Assembly (NCBI GenBank): GCA_030151135.1
Contig: JASLEQ010000499.1
Span: 1-12,757 of the forward strand
Source of the DNA: Candidatus Sulfotelmatobacter sp.
GTDB lineage: Bacteria; Acidobacteriota; Terriglobia; Terriglobales; SbA1
Direction: 5' to 3'
DNA length: 12,757 nt
Position numbers and translations under genes: made by a program. Every line of letters starts with the position of its first letter. Position 1 is the first letter of the stretch. Shown here in pieces: positions 1-6,703 of this stretch. The notes under the pieces were generated by a model. The model searched no databases and was not told the origin of the DNA. It worked only from the letters and a program-made list of their open reading frames with translations.

Positions 1-2
1 CG

Positions 3-806
3 TCTTCCCATCCCTCGGAGGCATCGGCGGACCAGGTAGGACTGTTTCGTGACGTTCTCACTGCGCTCGAGGCCACTGGTATTCCCTATGCGGTCTCGGG
101 CGCTTTTTCTTTGCGGCAGCACACCGGCATCTGCCGCTACACCAAAGATCTCGACCTTTTCCTGACTGCCGCGAACGCTCCTGCTGCTTTGGCGTGCCTG
201 CGGGCGGCCGGCATGGAGTGCGAAGTCACCGATGCGGTATGGCTGTCGAAAGCCTGGCGCGAAGGATATTTCGTCGACCTGATCACCGGTATGAGTAACG
301 GAGTGATCACGGTCGAGGATTCATGGATCCAGCGGGCCAGCCCCGCGGTGGTGTATGGGGTGAAGACCCGGGTGCTGGCTCCTGAAGAGCTGGTCGCGTC
401 GAAGATCTTCGTGGCCAAGCGGGAGCGCTTTGACGGCGCCGATATCGCGCATGTCATTTACGGCACGTATGGCGAGTTCGACTGGCGGCGAGAACTGGAA
501 CTGGTGGGCGAGAACTGGGAGATGCTGCTCTGGTCGCTGATGCTGTTTCATTACGTATATCCAGCGCAGAGCCACTATGTGCCGGCGGAGATCTGGTGCG
601 AATTGCTGACGCGCTTCCGGCGCGAGGTGAAAGATCCGAAGCCAAACGCCTTGTTCCGCGGCAGCCTGATCGACGAGAACATGTTTGCCATTGACGTGGA
701 CGAATGGAAGCTCCCGAATCTTTTGGAAGAGTCCCGCAGAGAGCGGCTGGAGCGAATTGCGCGGGATCAGGGGGAAGAACCGAAGCCGGACAGGAAATCA
801 GCATGA
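3..806 (+). CDS. Nucleotidyltransferase-like protein, 5' end outside the window
   Basis: The reading frame is open from the first full codon at base 3 and has no ATG or GTG before the TTG at 111, so the true start lies upstream of the window. Around bases 81-170 the protein reads IPYAVSGAFSLRQHTG followed by RYTKDLDLFL. This resembles the start of the minimal nucleotidyltransferase fold: a small-residue turn and helix, then an R-x-T-x-D-x-D strand carrying the metal-binding aspartates. The rest matches the general layout of stand-alone nucleotidyltransferase-fold proteins (AbiEii/DUF1814-like or related), but I cannot fix the subfamily or substrate. The stop codon overlaps the ATG of the next gene by ATGA, so the two are probably co-transcribed and translationally coupled. 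No antitoxin-like partner is visible in the window. It may be a housekeeping or defence-type nucleotidyltransferase; the fold is fairly sure, the role unknown. Confidence 0.7.
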   Translation, partial: SSHPSEASADQVGLFRDVLTALEATGIPYAVSGAFSLRQHTGICRYTKDLDLFLTAANAPAALACLRAAGMECEVTDAVWLSKAWREGYFVDLITGMSNGVITVEDSWIQRASPAVVYGVKTRVLAPEELVASKIFVAKRERFDGADIAHVIYGTYGEFDWRRELELVGENWEMLLWSLMLFHYVYPAQSHYVPAEIWCELLTRFRREVKDPKPNALFRGSLIDENMFAIDVDEWKLPNLLEESRRERLERIARDQGEEPKPDRKSA

Positions 807-1510
807 GAATTGCAGCGAGCGCGGACCTGCACTTCACGCCGACGAGCTACGCAAAGCTGAAAGACCAGTTCGAACGCGTGCGCGACGAAGCCGATGTGCT
901 GGTGCTGGCAGGCGATCTCACGAACTATGGTCAGCCGGATGAGATGGAGCCACTGATCAATGTGCTGGTGCGGCTGCGTGTGCCGACCATTGTTGTTCTT
1001 GGCAATCACGATTACGAAAGCGGGAAAGAAGAAGAACTCAAGCGCATGCTGGTCGCTGGCGGCATCAAGGTGCTCGATGGCAGCGGTTATGAGCGCGACG
1101 GCGTTGGCTTCGCGGGAGCGAAAGGCTTTGTGGGTGGCTTTGGACGCGGGGTCCTGACGGCATTCGGAGAACGCGAGATCAAGGAGTTTGTGCGCGCTTC
1201 CGTCGATGAGACGATGAAATTGGAGCGGGGAATCTCGCAGCTTCGTGCGCCGAAGCGAGTGGTGGTGGTGCATTATTCGCCCATAGCGGATACGGTGCAG
1301 GGAGAGGCTCCGGAGATTTTTCCGTTTCTTGGGACGTCGCGGATGGCTGAGGTGATCGATCGCCACGGCGCGGACCTGGTGTTGCACGGCCACGCGCATC
1401 ATGGGAGACCGGATGGTCAAACCCGCGGTGGAGTGCCGGTACATAATGTGGCGATCTCGCTGCTGCAGGCGCAGAGTCCGTCGAGGGTATATCGAATTTT
1501 TGAAATGTAG
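803..1510 (+). CDS. Calcineurin-like metallophosphoesterase
   Basis: A 235-residue cytoplasmic protein with the full set of metallophosphoesterase motifs: D8-L-H10, G37-D38 in LAGDLTNYG, G67-N-H-D70 in LGNHDYE, H157 in VVVVHYSP, and G196-H-A-H199 in LHGHAHH. These residues bind a dinuclear metal centre that hydrolyses phosphoester bonds in this superfamily; the substrate cannot be read from the sequence. The chosen ATG at 803 gives MRIAASADLH, with the first motif at the usual distance from the N-terminus, and an AGGA seven bases upstream. An upstream extension in the same frame would only overlap the preceding gene. It overlaps the nucleotidyltransferase stop by ATGA. It ends five bases before the stop codon of dnaE2, which is convergent, with no visible terminator between them. 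Confidence 0.88.
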   Translation: MRIAASADLHFTPTSYAKLKDQFERVRDEADVLVLAGDLTNYGQPDEMEPLINVLVRLRVPTIVVLGNHDYESGKEEELKRMLVAGGIKVLDGSGYERDGVGFAGAKGFVGGFGRGVLTAFGEREIKEFVRASVDETMKLERGISQLRAPKRVVVVHYSPIADTVQGEAPEIFPFLGTSRMAEVIDRHGADLVLHGHAHHGRPDGQTRGGVPVHNVAISLLQAQSPSRVYRIFEM

Positions 1511-1515
1511 TGTGA

Positions 1516-4500
1516 TCAGTGGAAGTCGTGGGAGCTGGTTTCTGCCTGCGTGACGAACAGCGGCTGGACGCGCTCGGCTTTCACCGAGATGACATTGTCC
1601 TGATTCTGCAGGATCCCTTCGACCGCGAGGAAGCGCTCGCTAGTCAGCAAGAGCCGATGTTGATGGAATAAATCCGGATGCACGATTGCATTCGCTACTC
1701 CGGTTTCATCTTCCAAACTTAAAAATACAAATCCTTTGGCGGTGCCGGGCCGCTGGCGGGTGATGACGCAGCCTCCGATGCGGAGGCGCTTGCCGGTGGG
1801 CAGGTTGCGCAATTCGATGGCGCGGCGGATGCCCATGGCATTGAGCCACTCCCGCTTATAGGACATGGGATGCGGGCCGACGGTAAGCCCTGTGCCATGA
1901 AAATCGGCGACGAGCCGTTCTTCGTGATTCATGGGAGCGAGTGGAGAGGGAGCATCAGGCTCGGATTGCTGTTCAAGCAGCGGCCCTGAGGGATGCACGG
2001 CACGTTCGACTTGCCAGAGAGCGTCGCGGCGATGGAATCGGAGTTTCGGGTTTCGAGTTTCGGGTTTCGAGTTATGGAATTGCGAGACTGAAACTGAGTT
2101 CAGCGCTCCGATTTCTGCCAGCGTGGTGAGTTCGTCTTTGCGCAGTTCTGGGACTCGGCGCGTTAAGTCGTGGATGGAAGTGAAGGGAGCCAGCAGACGT
2201 TCGCGCAGAAGTGAGCGTGCCGCTTCTTCGCGCAAGCCGCGTGTGTAGCGCAGGCCCATGCGGAGCGCGACTTCTTCGCCAGCGATCCTCTTTCGCTCCT
2301 CCGGAGCTAGCTCATTTATTTCTGCTTCCCCACGGCTTGCGCCGTGGGCTGCATTCTGTCGCCGCTTTGCGGCTGGGTTTTCACTGAGTACCGGGTACTG
2401 AGTACTGTGTACTCGCTCCAGCGTGCAATTCCATTCCGACTTTGTCACATCGATAGGCAGCAGTCTTAATCTGTGCCGCTGCGCGTCTTTCACGATTGTT
2501 GCGGGAGAATAAAATCCCATGGGCTGATTGTTGAGCAGAGCGGCTGTAAAGGCGGCGAGGTAATGGCACTTCAGATAAGCGCTGGCGTAGGCGATCAGGG
2601 CGAAGCTGGCGGCGTGGGACTCCGGAAATCCGTAGAGCGCGAAGGATGTGATCGAGAGAATGATTTCTTCCTGCGCCTTCGGAGAAATTCCGTTTGCCGT
2701 CATGCCGGAGCGCAGCTTGGCTTCGATCTCGCGCATACGGGCCTGCGAGCGCTTGAATCCCATGGCACGGCGGAGGTCTTCGGCTTCGCCTCCGGTGAAG
2801 TTGGCGGCAACCATCGCAATGCGCAGCAACTGTTCCTGAAAGAGGGGAACGCCCAGTGTGCGTTCGAGGATTGGCTGAAGCGAGGGATGCGGATAGGTGA
2901 CTTCCTGACGTCCCTGCCGACGCTCTAGAAATGGATTCACCATCTGCCCGACAATCGGTCCGGGACGGATGATCGCGACCTGCACCACGATGTCATAAAA
3001 ACGCACGGGCCGCAGGCGTGGCAGGCACGACATCTGCGCGCGGCTCTCTACCTGGAACATTCCGACGGTGTCGGCCTGCTGCAGCGTGGAGTAGACCTGC
3101 TTGTCGTCCGCCGGAAGATGCGCGAGATCGACTTCTTCGTCGTAGTGATCGCGAATGAGTTCGATGGAGTCCTTGAGCACCGCCATCATGCCGAGTCCAA
3201 GCAGATCGACTTTGATGATGCCCATGTCGGCGCAATCTTCTTTGTCCCATTGCACGACGACGCGATTGGGCATGGATGCAGGCTCGAGCGGCACGACAGA
3301 ATCCAGTTGTCCCTGACAGATGACCATACCGCCTGAGTGCTGGCCTAGATGGCGAGGCATATCCTGCACGGCGAGACAGAGTTCGTAATACTTGCGAAGA
3401 CGCGGGTGCGAGAGATCGAGTCCGGCATCGCGGAAGCGGCGGTCGAGCGCATCGTTTTCGTCGCGAAATTCCCAGGTGGCGACCGCGGCGGAAATCTTGG
3501 CGAGCGTTTCGGCGTCGAAGCCCAGCGCCTTGCCCATTTCCCGCGCGGCCATGCGATTGCGATAAGTGATGACGTTGGCGGTCATGGCTGCGCCGCGCTC
3601 GCCATATTTTTTGTAGAGATACTGGATGACTTTCTCGCGCTCGTCGCCACTGGGCAGATCGAGATCAATGTCGGGCCACTCGTCGCGTTCTTCGGATAAG
3701 AAGCGCTCGAAGAGAAGTTCCATGCCGACGGCATCGACGGCGGTAATGCCCAGCGCATAGCAGACCGCGCTGTTGGCGGCCGATCCGCGGCCTTGCACCA
3801 AAATCTTTTGCTCGCGGCAGAAGCGGACCAGATCCCAGACGATCAGGAAATATCCGGCGAGCTTGAGTTTTTCGATGAGCTTTAATTCTTTTTCAATTTG
3901 CAGTCTTGCTTTGGCCTGCATGTCTTGCGAAGTGCGGCCGTAGCGATCGCGAAAGCCGATCCACGCTTGCTCGCGAAGATAAGAGTCCATCGTCTCGCCT
4001 TCGGGCACGGGGTAGCGTGGGAACTCGTAGCCGAGATCATTGAGCGTGAACTCCAGCCGATTTGAAAGTTCGACCGTATTGGTGATGGCTTGAGGCAGAT
4101 CGACGAAGAGTTGCTGCATCTCCGCGGGCGTTTTCAGGTGACGCTCGGCATTGCGCGTGAGAAGACGTCCGGCAGTGGAAAGAGTTTTGTGATTACGGAT
4201 TGCCGTAAAAGCATCGCAAAGCTCGCGCGCCTTCGGGATGGCATAGTTCGCTCCGTTGGTTGCTAGCAGCGGAAGATGGAAGTTGCGGGCGAGATCGATT
4301 GCGAGGCGATTACGGGATTCCTCTTCGCGATGCAAATGGCGCTGCAATTCGACGTAGACATTGTTAGTGCCGAAGATGCCGATGAGTTGGTCGAGTTGCT
4401 GACGCGCTTTGTCTGCGCCGTGTTTTAACGCCGCGGCGAGTGGGCCTTCATCACCGCCGGTAAGGCAGATCAGTCCGTCGGCGTGCTGGTGTAATTCTTC

Positions 4501-4941
4501 GGCCGTGACCGCGCCTTCGCCTTTCCTGGCGCGCAGCTTCATTTTGGTGATCAGACGGCAGAGATTCTGATAGCCGGTGCGCGAGGCGACGAGTAGGGGA
4601 AGACGGAATTCACCACAGAGACACCCTTCGGCTCCGCTCAGGGCGGGCTCCGGCACAGAGGAACCCAATTTTTGATTGTTGAGTTTGGATTTGTGATTGT
4701 TCTTCGTGACTTCGTGACTCCGTGATGAAGACAAATTGGCTGTAACTTCGGCTCCGATGTGCGCCCTGATCTTCGCTTTGTTCGCTGCGAGGTGAAATCT
4801 TGGTGCGCCGTAGACGCCGTCGGTATCGAGCAGCGCCATGGCCGGCATGCCGTAATGCGAGCACACCCCGATCAGTTCCTCGGGGAGGGAAGAGCCTTCG
4901 AGGAAGCTGAATGCGGAACGGGCATGAAGCTCGATAAACAA
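1516..4941 (-). CDS. dnaE2: Error-prone DNA polymerase III alpha subunit DnaE2 (ImuC)
   Basis: This is the catalytic polymerase of the ImuA-ImuB-DnaE2 translesion complex, a C-family polymerase known from other bacteria to carry out damage-induced mutagenesis. Residues 1 to about 230 are a PHP domain opening MFIELHARSAFSFLEG. The palm holds the catalytic aspartates D424 and D426 (WPDIDLDLPSGDERE) and D579 (IIKVDLLGLG). Other signatures are QGRGSAANSA (383-392), HLGQHSGGMVIC (531-542), GMFQVESRAQM and PLFQEQLLRIAMVAANFTGG. The OB domain lies near residues 1050-1125 (FVFLSLEDETGVANAIVHPD). At 1141 residues it is longer than is usual for DnaE2. The excess is three in-frame stretches of dispersed-repeat sequence, at about residues 70-110, 845-876 and 953-968. 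The start is TTG: the in-frame codons before it run back to a TGA within 21 bases, with no ATG or GTG. The bases upstream are repeat sequence with no good Shine-Dalgarno. It is the last gene of the imu operon, 85 bases after imuB. Confidence 0.96.
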   Translation of the reverse strand: MFIELHARSAFSFLEGSSLPEELIGVCSHYGMPAMALLDTDGVYGAPRFHLAANKAKIRAHIGAEVTANLSSSRSHEVTKNNHKSKLNNQKLGSSVPEPALSGAEGCLCGEFRLPLLVASRTGYQNLCRLITKMKLRARKGEGAVTAEELHQHADGLICLTGGDEGPLAAALKHGADKARQQLDQLIGIFGTNNVYVELQRHLHREEESRNRLAIDLARNFHLPLLATNGANYAIPKARELCDAFTAIRNHKTLSTAGRLLTRNAERHLKTPAEMQQLFVDLPQAITNTVELSNRLEFTLNDLGYEFPRYPVPEGETMDSYLREQAWIGFRDRYGRTSQDMQAKARLQIEKELKLIEKLKLAGYFLIVWDLVRFCREQKILVQGRGSAANSAVCYALGITAVDAVGMELLFERFLSEERDEWPDIDLDLPSGDEREKVIQYLYKKYGERGAAMTANVITYRNRMAAREMGKALGFDAETLAKISAAVATWEFRDENDALDRRFRDAGLDLSHPRLRKYYELCLAVQDMPRHLGQHSGGMVICQGQLDSVVPLEPASMPNRVVVQWDKEDCADMGIIKVDLLGLGMMAVLKDSIELIRDHYDEEVDLAHLPADDKQVYSTLQQADTVGMFQVESRAQMSCLPRLRPVRFYDIVVQVAIIRPGPIVGQMVNPFLERRQGRQEVTYPHPSLQPILERTLGVPLFQEQLLRIAMVAANFTGGEAEDLRRAMGFKRSQARMREIEAKLRSGMTANGISPKAQEEIILSITSFALYGFPESHAASFALIAYASAYLKCHYLAAFTAALLNNQPMGFYSPATIVKDAQRHRLRLLPIDVTKSEWNCTLERVHSTQYPVLSENPAAKRRQNAAHGASRGEAEINELAPEERKRIAGEEVALRMGLRYTRGLREEAARSLLRERLLAPFTSIHDLTRRVPELRKDELTTLAEIGALNSVSVSQFHNSKPETRNPKLRFHRRDALWQVERAVHPSGPLLEQQSEPDAPSPLAPMNHEERLVADFHGTGLTVGPHPMSYKREWLNAMGIRRAIELRNLPTGKRLRIGGCVITRQRPGTAKGFVFLSLEDETGVANAIVHPDLFHQHRLLLTSERFLAVEGILQNQDNVISVKAERVQPLFVTQAETSSHDFH
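2042..2072 (-). repeat. 31-bp heptad tract (ACYCGAA x4 + ACT) inside dnaE2
   Basis: On the coding strand this is four heptads ACTCGAA / ACCCGAA alternating, plus a final ACT, 31 bp in all. It translates within SKPETRNPKLR, a low-complexity stretch between the conserved DnaE2 segments TTLAEIGALN and HRRDALWQVERA. ATGGAAT occurs on both sides (2032-2038 and 2074-2080), 42 bases apart, which could be a target duplication or chance. It has the same length and architecture as the ACTGAGT elements in this operon but a different heptad. Confidence 0.8.
2329..2373. repeat. Double-hairpin palindromic repeat inside dnaE2
   Basis: Two hairpins follow each other: CCCACGGC (2329-2336), loop TTGC, GCCGTGGG (2341-2348), a perfect 8-bp stem; then GCCGC (2361-2365), TTT, GCGGC (2369-2373). 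On the coding strand the region reads NPAAKRRQNAAHGASRGEAEIN, which does not look like native DnaE2. It directly adjoins the 31-bp element at 2383, so the two form one composite insertion. The form resembles REP-type intergenic palindromes. Confidence 0.75.
2383..2413 (+). repeat. 31-bp ACTGAGT element, copy A, inside dnaE2
   Basis: Four imperfect ACTGAGT heptads plus ACT; the heptad phase breaks immediately on both sides. Read from the dnaE2 strand it encodes HSTQYPVLS, in the same reading phase as copy E in imuA. TCGCTCC occurs at 2293-2299 and 2413-2419, 120 bases apart (40 codons), a possible trace of how the composite entered in frame. Confidence 0.85.
4625..4653 (-). repeat. Short CCTTCG/GCTCCGCTCAGG-family repeat nested in another repeat
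   Basis: This 29-bp segment begins CCTTCG, followed at once by GCTCCGCTCAGG (4631-4642). It interrupts a tract reading CACCACAGAGACAC on the left and CACAGAGGAA on the right. Removing it with one CAC copy (4622-4624 or 4654-4656) restores a continuous CACAGAGACACAGAGG repeat, so it looks like an insertion with a 3-bp duplication. It lies in frame in dnaE2 and encodes part of SVPEPALSGAEGC. The longer relative is in imuA near 7549. Confidence 0.7.
4702..4725 (-). repeat. Three 8-bp tandem units inside dnaE2
   Basis: On the coding strand the units are TCACGGAG, TCACGAAG, TCACGAAG. They belong to a foreign-looking block of about 120 bases (4612-4733) that encodes SSSRSHEVTKNNHKSKLNNQ and the following residues, between the conserved PHP-domain segments HIGAEV and RLPLLVASRTGYQNLC. 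With the nested repeat at 4625 this accounts for about 40 extra residues. Confidence 0.7.
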
Positions 4942-4971
4942 GTACTCTGTACTCGGTACTCAGTACTCAGT
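4941..4971 (-). repeat. 31-bp ACTGAGT element, copy B, abutting the dnaE2 start codon
   Basis: On the minus strand it reads as ACTGAGT heptads plus ACT. Its last base, T at 4941, is also the first base of the TTG start of dnaE2. It replaces the place where a ribosome binding site would be expected; the best purine run is GAG four to six bases before the start. Confidence 0.85.
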
Positions 4972-4990
4972 GTGAGTAAGAGTGCTTTTA

Positions 4991-5021
4991 ACTGAGTACT
5001 GAGTACTAGGTACTGAGTACT
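4991..5021 (+). repeat. 31-bp ACTGAGT element, copy C
   Basis: Four heptads plus ACT, lying between the imuB stop codon and copy B. It is flanked by GCTTTT on both sides (4984-4989 and 5022-5027), a possible 6-bp target duplication. Confidence 0.85.
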
Positions 5022-5026
5022 GCTTT

Positions 5027-6661
5027 TCAGTCATAGGTTCCCTCGATAAACCATCCGCCACCGAGCAGGTCGTGCACGAGGCGATAAAAGGAGACCGCTT
5101 CGCCATTGCGGACGGCTAAATCCCACTCGTCGCGTGACCAGGCATCGCGCTCCCACCAGTCGCCGGAAGAGCGCCATGGGCCGGCCTTCCAGAGCACCTC
5201 GCCCTGCACTTCCTTTTTCTTGGCACAATTCAGCCGGGATGGCTGGCCATTCTCGAGCATTACGTTTACGCGTAGTGGTGGACGGAATCGGCGGAGAGCA
5301 GTTATGGCTGCCTGCGCTTCGCTTGAATCCGGTGTTTGTTTTTGCGGAGTCTTGCGCGCGACTTCGGCCACGAATCGCCGCATGCGGAATCCTTCGGGAT
5401 GATGCGTATCGAGCAACTCCAGCGCCCCGACGCGATCTTCGCCGACGATGCCGGCGATGCGCGCGAGGGTGAGTTCCAGCTTCTCGGGTTCGGGCGCAGG
5501 AGGAAGAAAGAGTCCTCCTTGTGCCGAGCGCGGCCGTGCCGGTTCGGCTGACAAATGAATCTGCATGATGGGTGCTCCGGGAGGGTGTGCGTTCAGATCG
5601 AGCTGCAGCAACTTCAGGAATACTTTGGCGTCGAGCATGGGAAGCGGAAGAGAAAGCTTGCGCGTGAATTTCGTCTGACGGCTGTAGATGATTTGTGAAG
5701 CAGTTTGCGTGGCGACCGATCCGTCGCTTTCGCTGGGAATGCCGGCATTTAAATAATCGTCGTCGATGCCGGTGAGATTTGATAATGCAAGGGTCAGGCA
5801 AAGCTCTTGGGTAGCCAGCGCCCGCGATGCAAGTCGTGAGCAAACCTGCTCAAGCAGGCGATTCAGCAGAAAGGCGAGGGGCTCCAGCAGCACGATCGGA
5901 TGATCGAGTTCTACTGCTTCTTCGAACAGCAGCGGCGCTTCAACGGGAACCAGCGTGCGCAAAGACCCGCCCCGCGCCAACTGCTGCAGATATAGACCGC
6001 GTTGCCCGAGGCGCTCGCTGAGAGCAACTTCGGGCAGAGCAGCCAGCGCGCGCAGGTTGCGAATGCCCCATCGGTCCAGCGTTCCAAGCAGATGGCCGGC
6101 TTCGTCTTTCTGATCGGCGTCCAGTTGCTCGGCGAATAAAACCGTTACAGGCAAAGCCCCGAGATGCTCGACTTCTTTACCGGCGGGAATGACAGTGATT
6201 CCGGAAAATCCGCGCGCGGCCAGCAGCGCGGCATCGGAATTCGAAGCGACTGCGATATTGGGTTTGAATCCGAGTGTCAGCGCACGTTCAAAGAGGGCGC
6301 GCGCAATTTCCGCCACAGATCCCAGCAGCGATTCCATGCCTGCAAGATCGAGCAGAACGGTGTCACAGGCTGAATCTTCCACACACGGTGAGAACGATTG
6401 AGCACAGTCGATCAATGCGGCATGCGTTGACGATTCCTGGAGAGGAGAACGCAGGCGCAAGGCAAGTTCGGAGCAAAGTTCTGCCTGGGCCTTGGTCATG
6501 CCGGGCGCAATGCCAAGTCGGGCGGCGCTTTCATCTACGGCAATAATTTTTTCGAGCGGAGGCTTCCCTTCGAAGATCGCGACCGGGCGTGCCTGCAAAT
6601 CGGGTTCAGCGCGAAGCGCCGCGGCCACTGGAAAATTCGGGATGTAGATGCAGGCGAACAT
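5027..6661 (-). CDS. imuB: ImuB, catalytically inactive Y-family polymerase homologue
   Basis: A 544-residue protein with the Y-family polymerase fold in its first 300 or so residues. The N-terminal strand is FACIYIPNFPVAA (2-14) where active Y polymerases have D-x-D-x-F-F, and the second motif is LLDLAGMESLLG (103-114) where they have S-x-D-E. It therefore lacks the catalytic carboxylates, as known for ImuB, which serves as an adaptor linking DnaE2 and ImuA to the sliding clamp. QGGLF at 381-385 fits the beta-clamp binding consensus. The C-terminus has the ImuB-typical GPWRSSGDWWERDAWSRDEW (494-513). The ATG at 6661 gives the expected N-terminus; the bases before it are a 31-bp repeat and only a weak GGGT could serve as ribosome binding site. 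It follows imuA by 42 bases and precedes dnaE2 by 85. No repeat has entered its coding sequence, unlike its neighbours. Confidence 0.94.
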   Translation of the reverse strand: MFACIYIPNFPVAAALRAEPDLQARPVAIFEGKPPLEKIIAVDESAARLGIAPGMTKAQAELCSELALRLRSPLQESSTHAALIDCAQSFSPCVEDSACDTVLLDLAGMESLLGSVAEIARALFERALTLGFKPNIAVASNSDAALLAARGFSGITVIPAGKEVEHLGALPVTVLFAEQLDADQKDEAGHLLGTLDRWGIRNLRALAALPEVALSERLGQRGLYLQQLARGGSLRTLVPVEAPLLFEEAVELDHPIVLLEPLAFLLNRLLEQVCSRLASRALATQELCLTLALSNLTGIDDDYLNAGIPSESDGSVATQTASQIIYSRQTKFTRKLSLPLPMLDAKVFLKLLQLDLNAHPPGAPIMQIHLSAEPARPRSAQGGLFLPPAPEPEKLELTLARIAGIVGEDRVGALELLDTHHPEGFRMRRFVAEVARKTPQKQTPDSSEAQAAITALRRFRPPLRVNVMLENGQPSRLNCAKKKEVQGEVLWKAGPWRSSGDWWERDAWSRDEWDLAVRNGEAVSFYRLVHDLLGGGWFIEGTYD

Positions 6662-6666
6662 AAAGC

Positions 6667-6697
6667 AGTACCCAGTACTCAGTTATTAGTACCCAGT
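6667..6697 (-). repeat. 31-bp ACTGAGT element, copy D, in the imuA-imuB gap
   Basis: The most diverged copy: on the minus strand it begins ACTGGGTACT, has AATAACTGAG in the middle and ends ACTGGGTACT. It fills 31 of the 42 bases between the imuA stop and the imuB start and ends five bases before the imuB ATG, so it supplies the only candidate ribosome binding sequence. Confidence 0.75.
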
Positions 6698-6703
6698 CTG
6701 GTT

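Larger units (their letters stand above)
4941..5021 (-). promoter_or_regulatory. Long inverted repeat (31-bp arms) between imuB and dnaE2
   Basis: Copy B (4941-4971) and copy C (4991-5021) are inverted relative to each other. The arms match at 27 of 31 positions around a 19-base loop (4972-4990). In the imu transcript this would fold into a long hairpin starting five bases after the imuB stop codon and ending on the first base of the dnaE2 start codon. No long T-run follows, so it is not a typical intrinsic terminator. Occlusion of translation initiation, RNase III processing or transcript-end protection are possible roles. The fold is seen; the function is inferred. Confidence 0.7.

Noticed and set aside
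767..1444. 225-codon open frame on the minus strand
   Set aside because: It lies opposite the metallophosphoesterase, whose motifs are complete; the product has no recognisable domain and is rich in His and Arg as expected from a shadow frame.
4941..5021. Intrinsic terminator between imuB and dnaE2
   Set aside because: The stem is long and not GC-rich and is followed by TTGTTTATC, not a clean T-run; a termination role is less likely than structure at the start codon.
5031..5843. 270-codon open frame on the minus strand in another phase of imuB
   Set aside because: ImuB motifs lie in the main frame; this one is Arg/His/Ser-rich shadow sequence.
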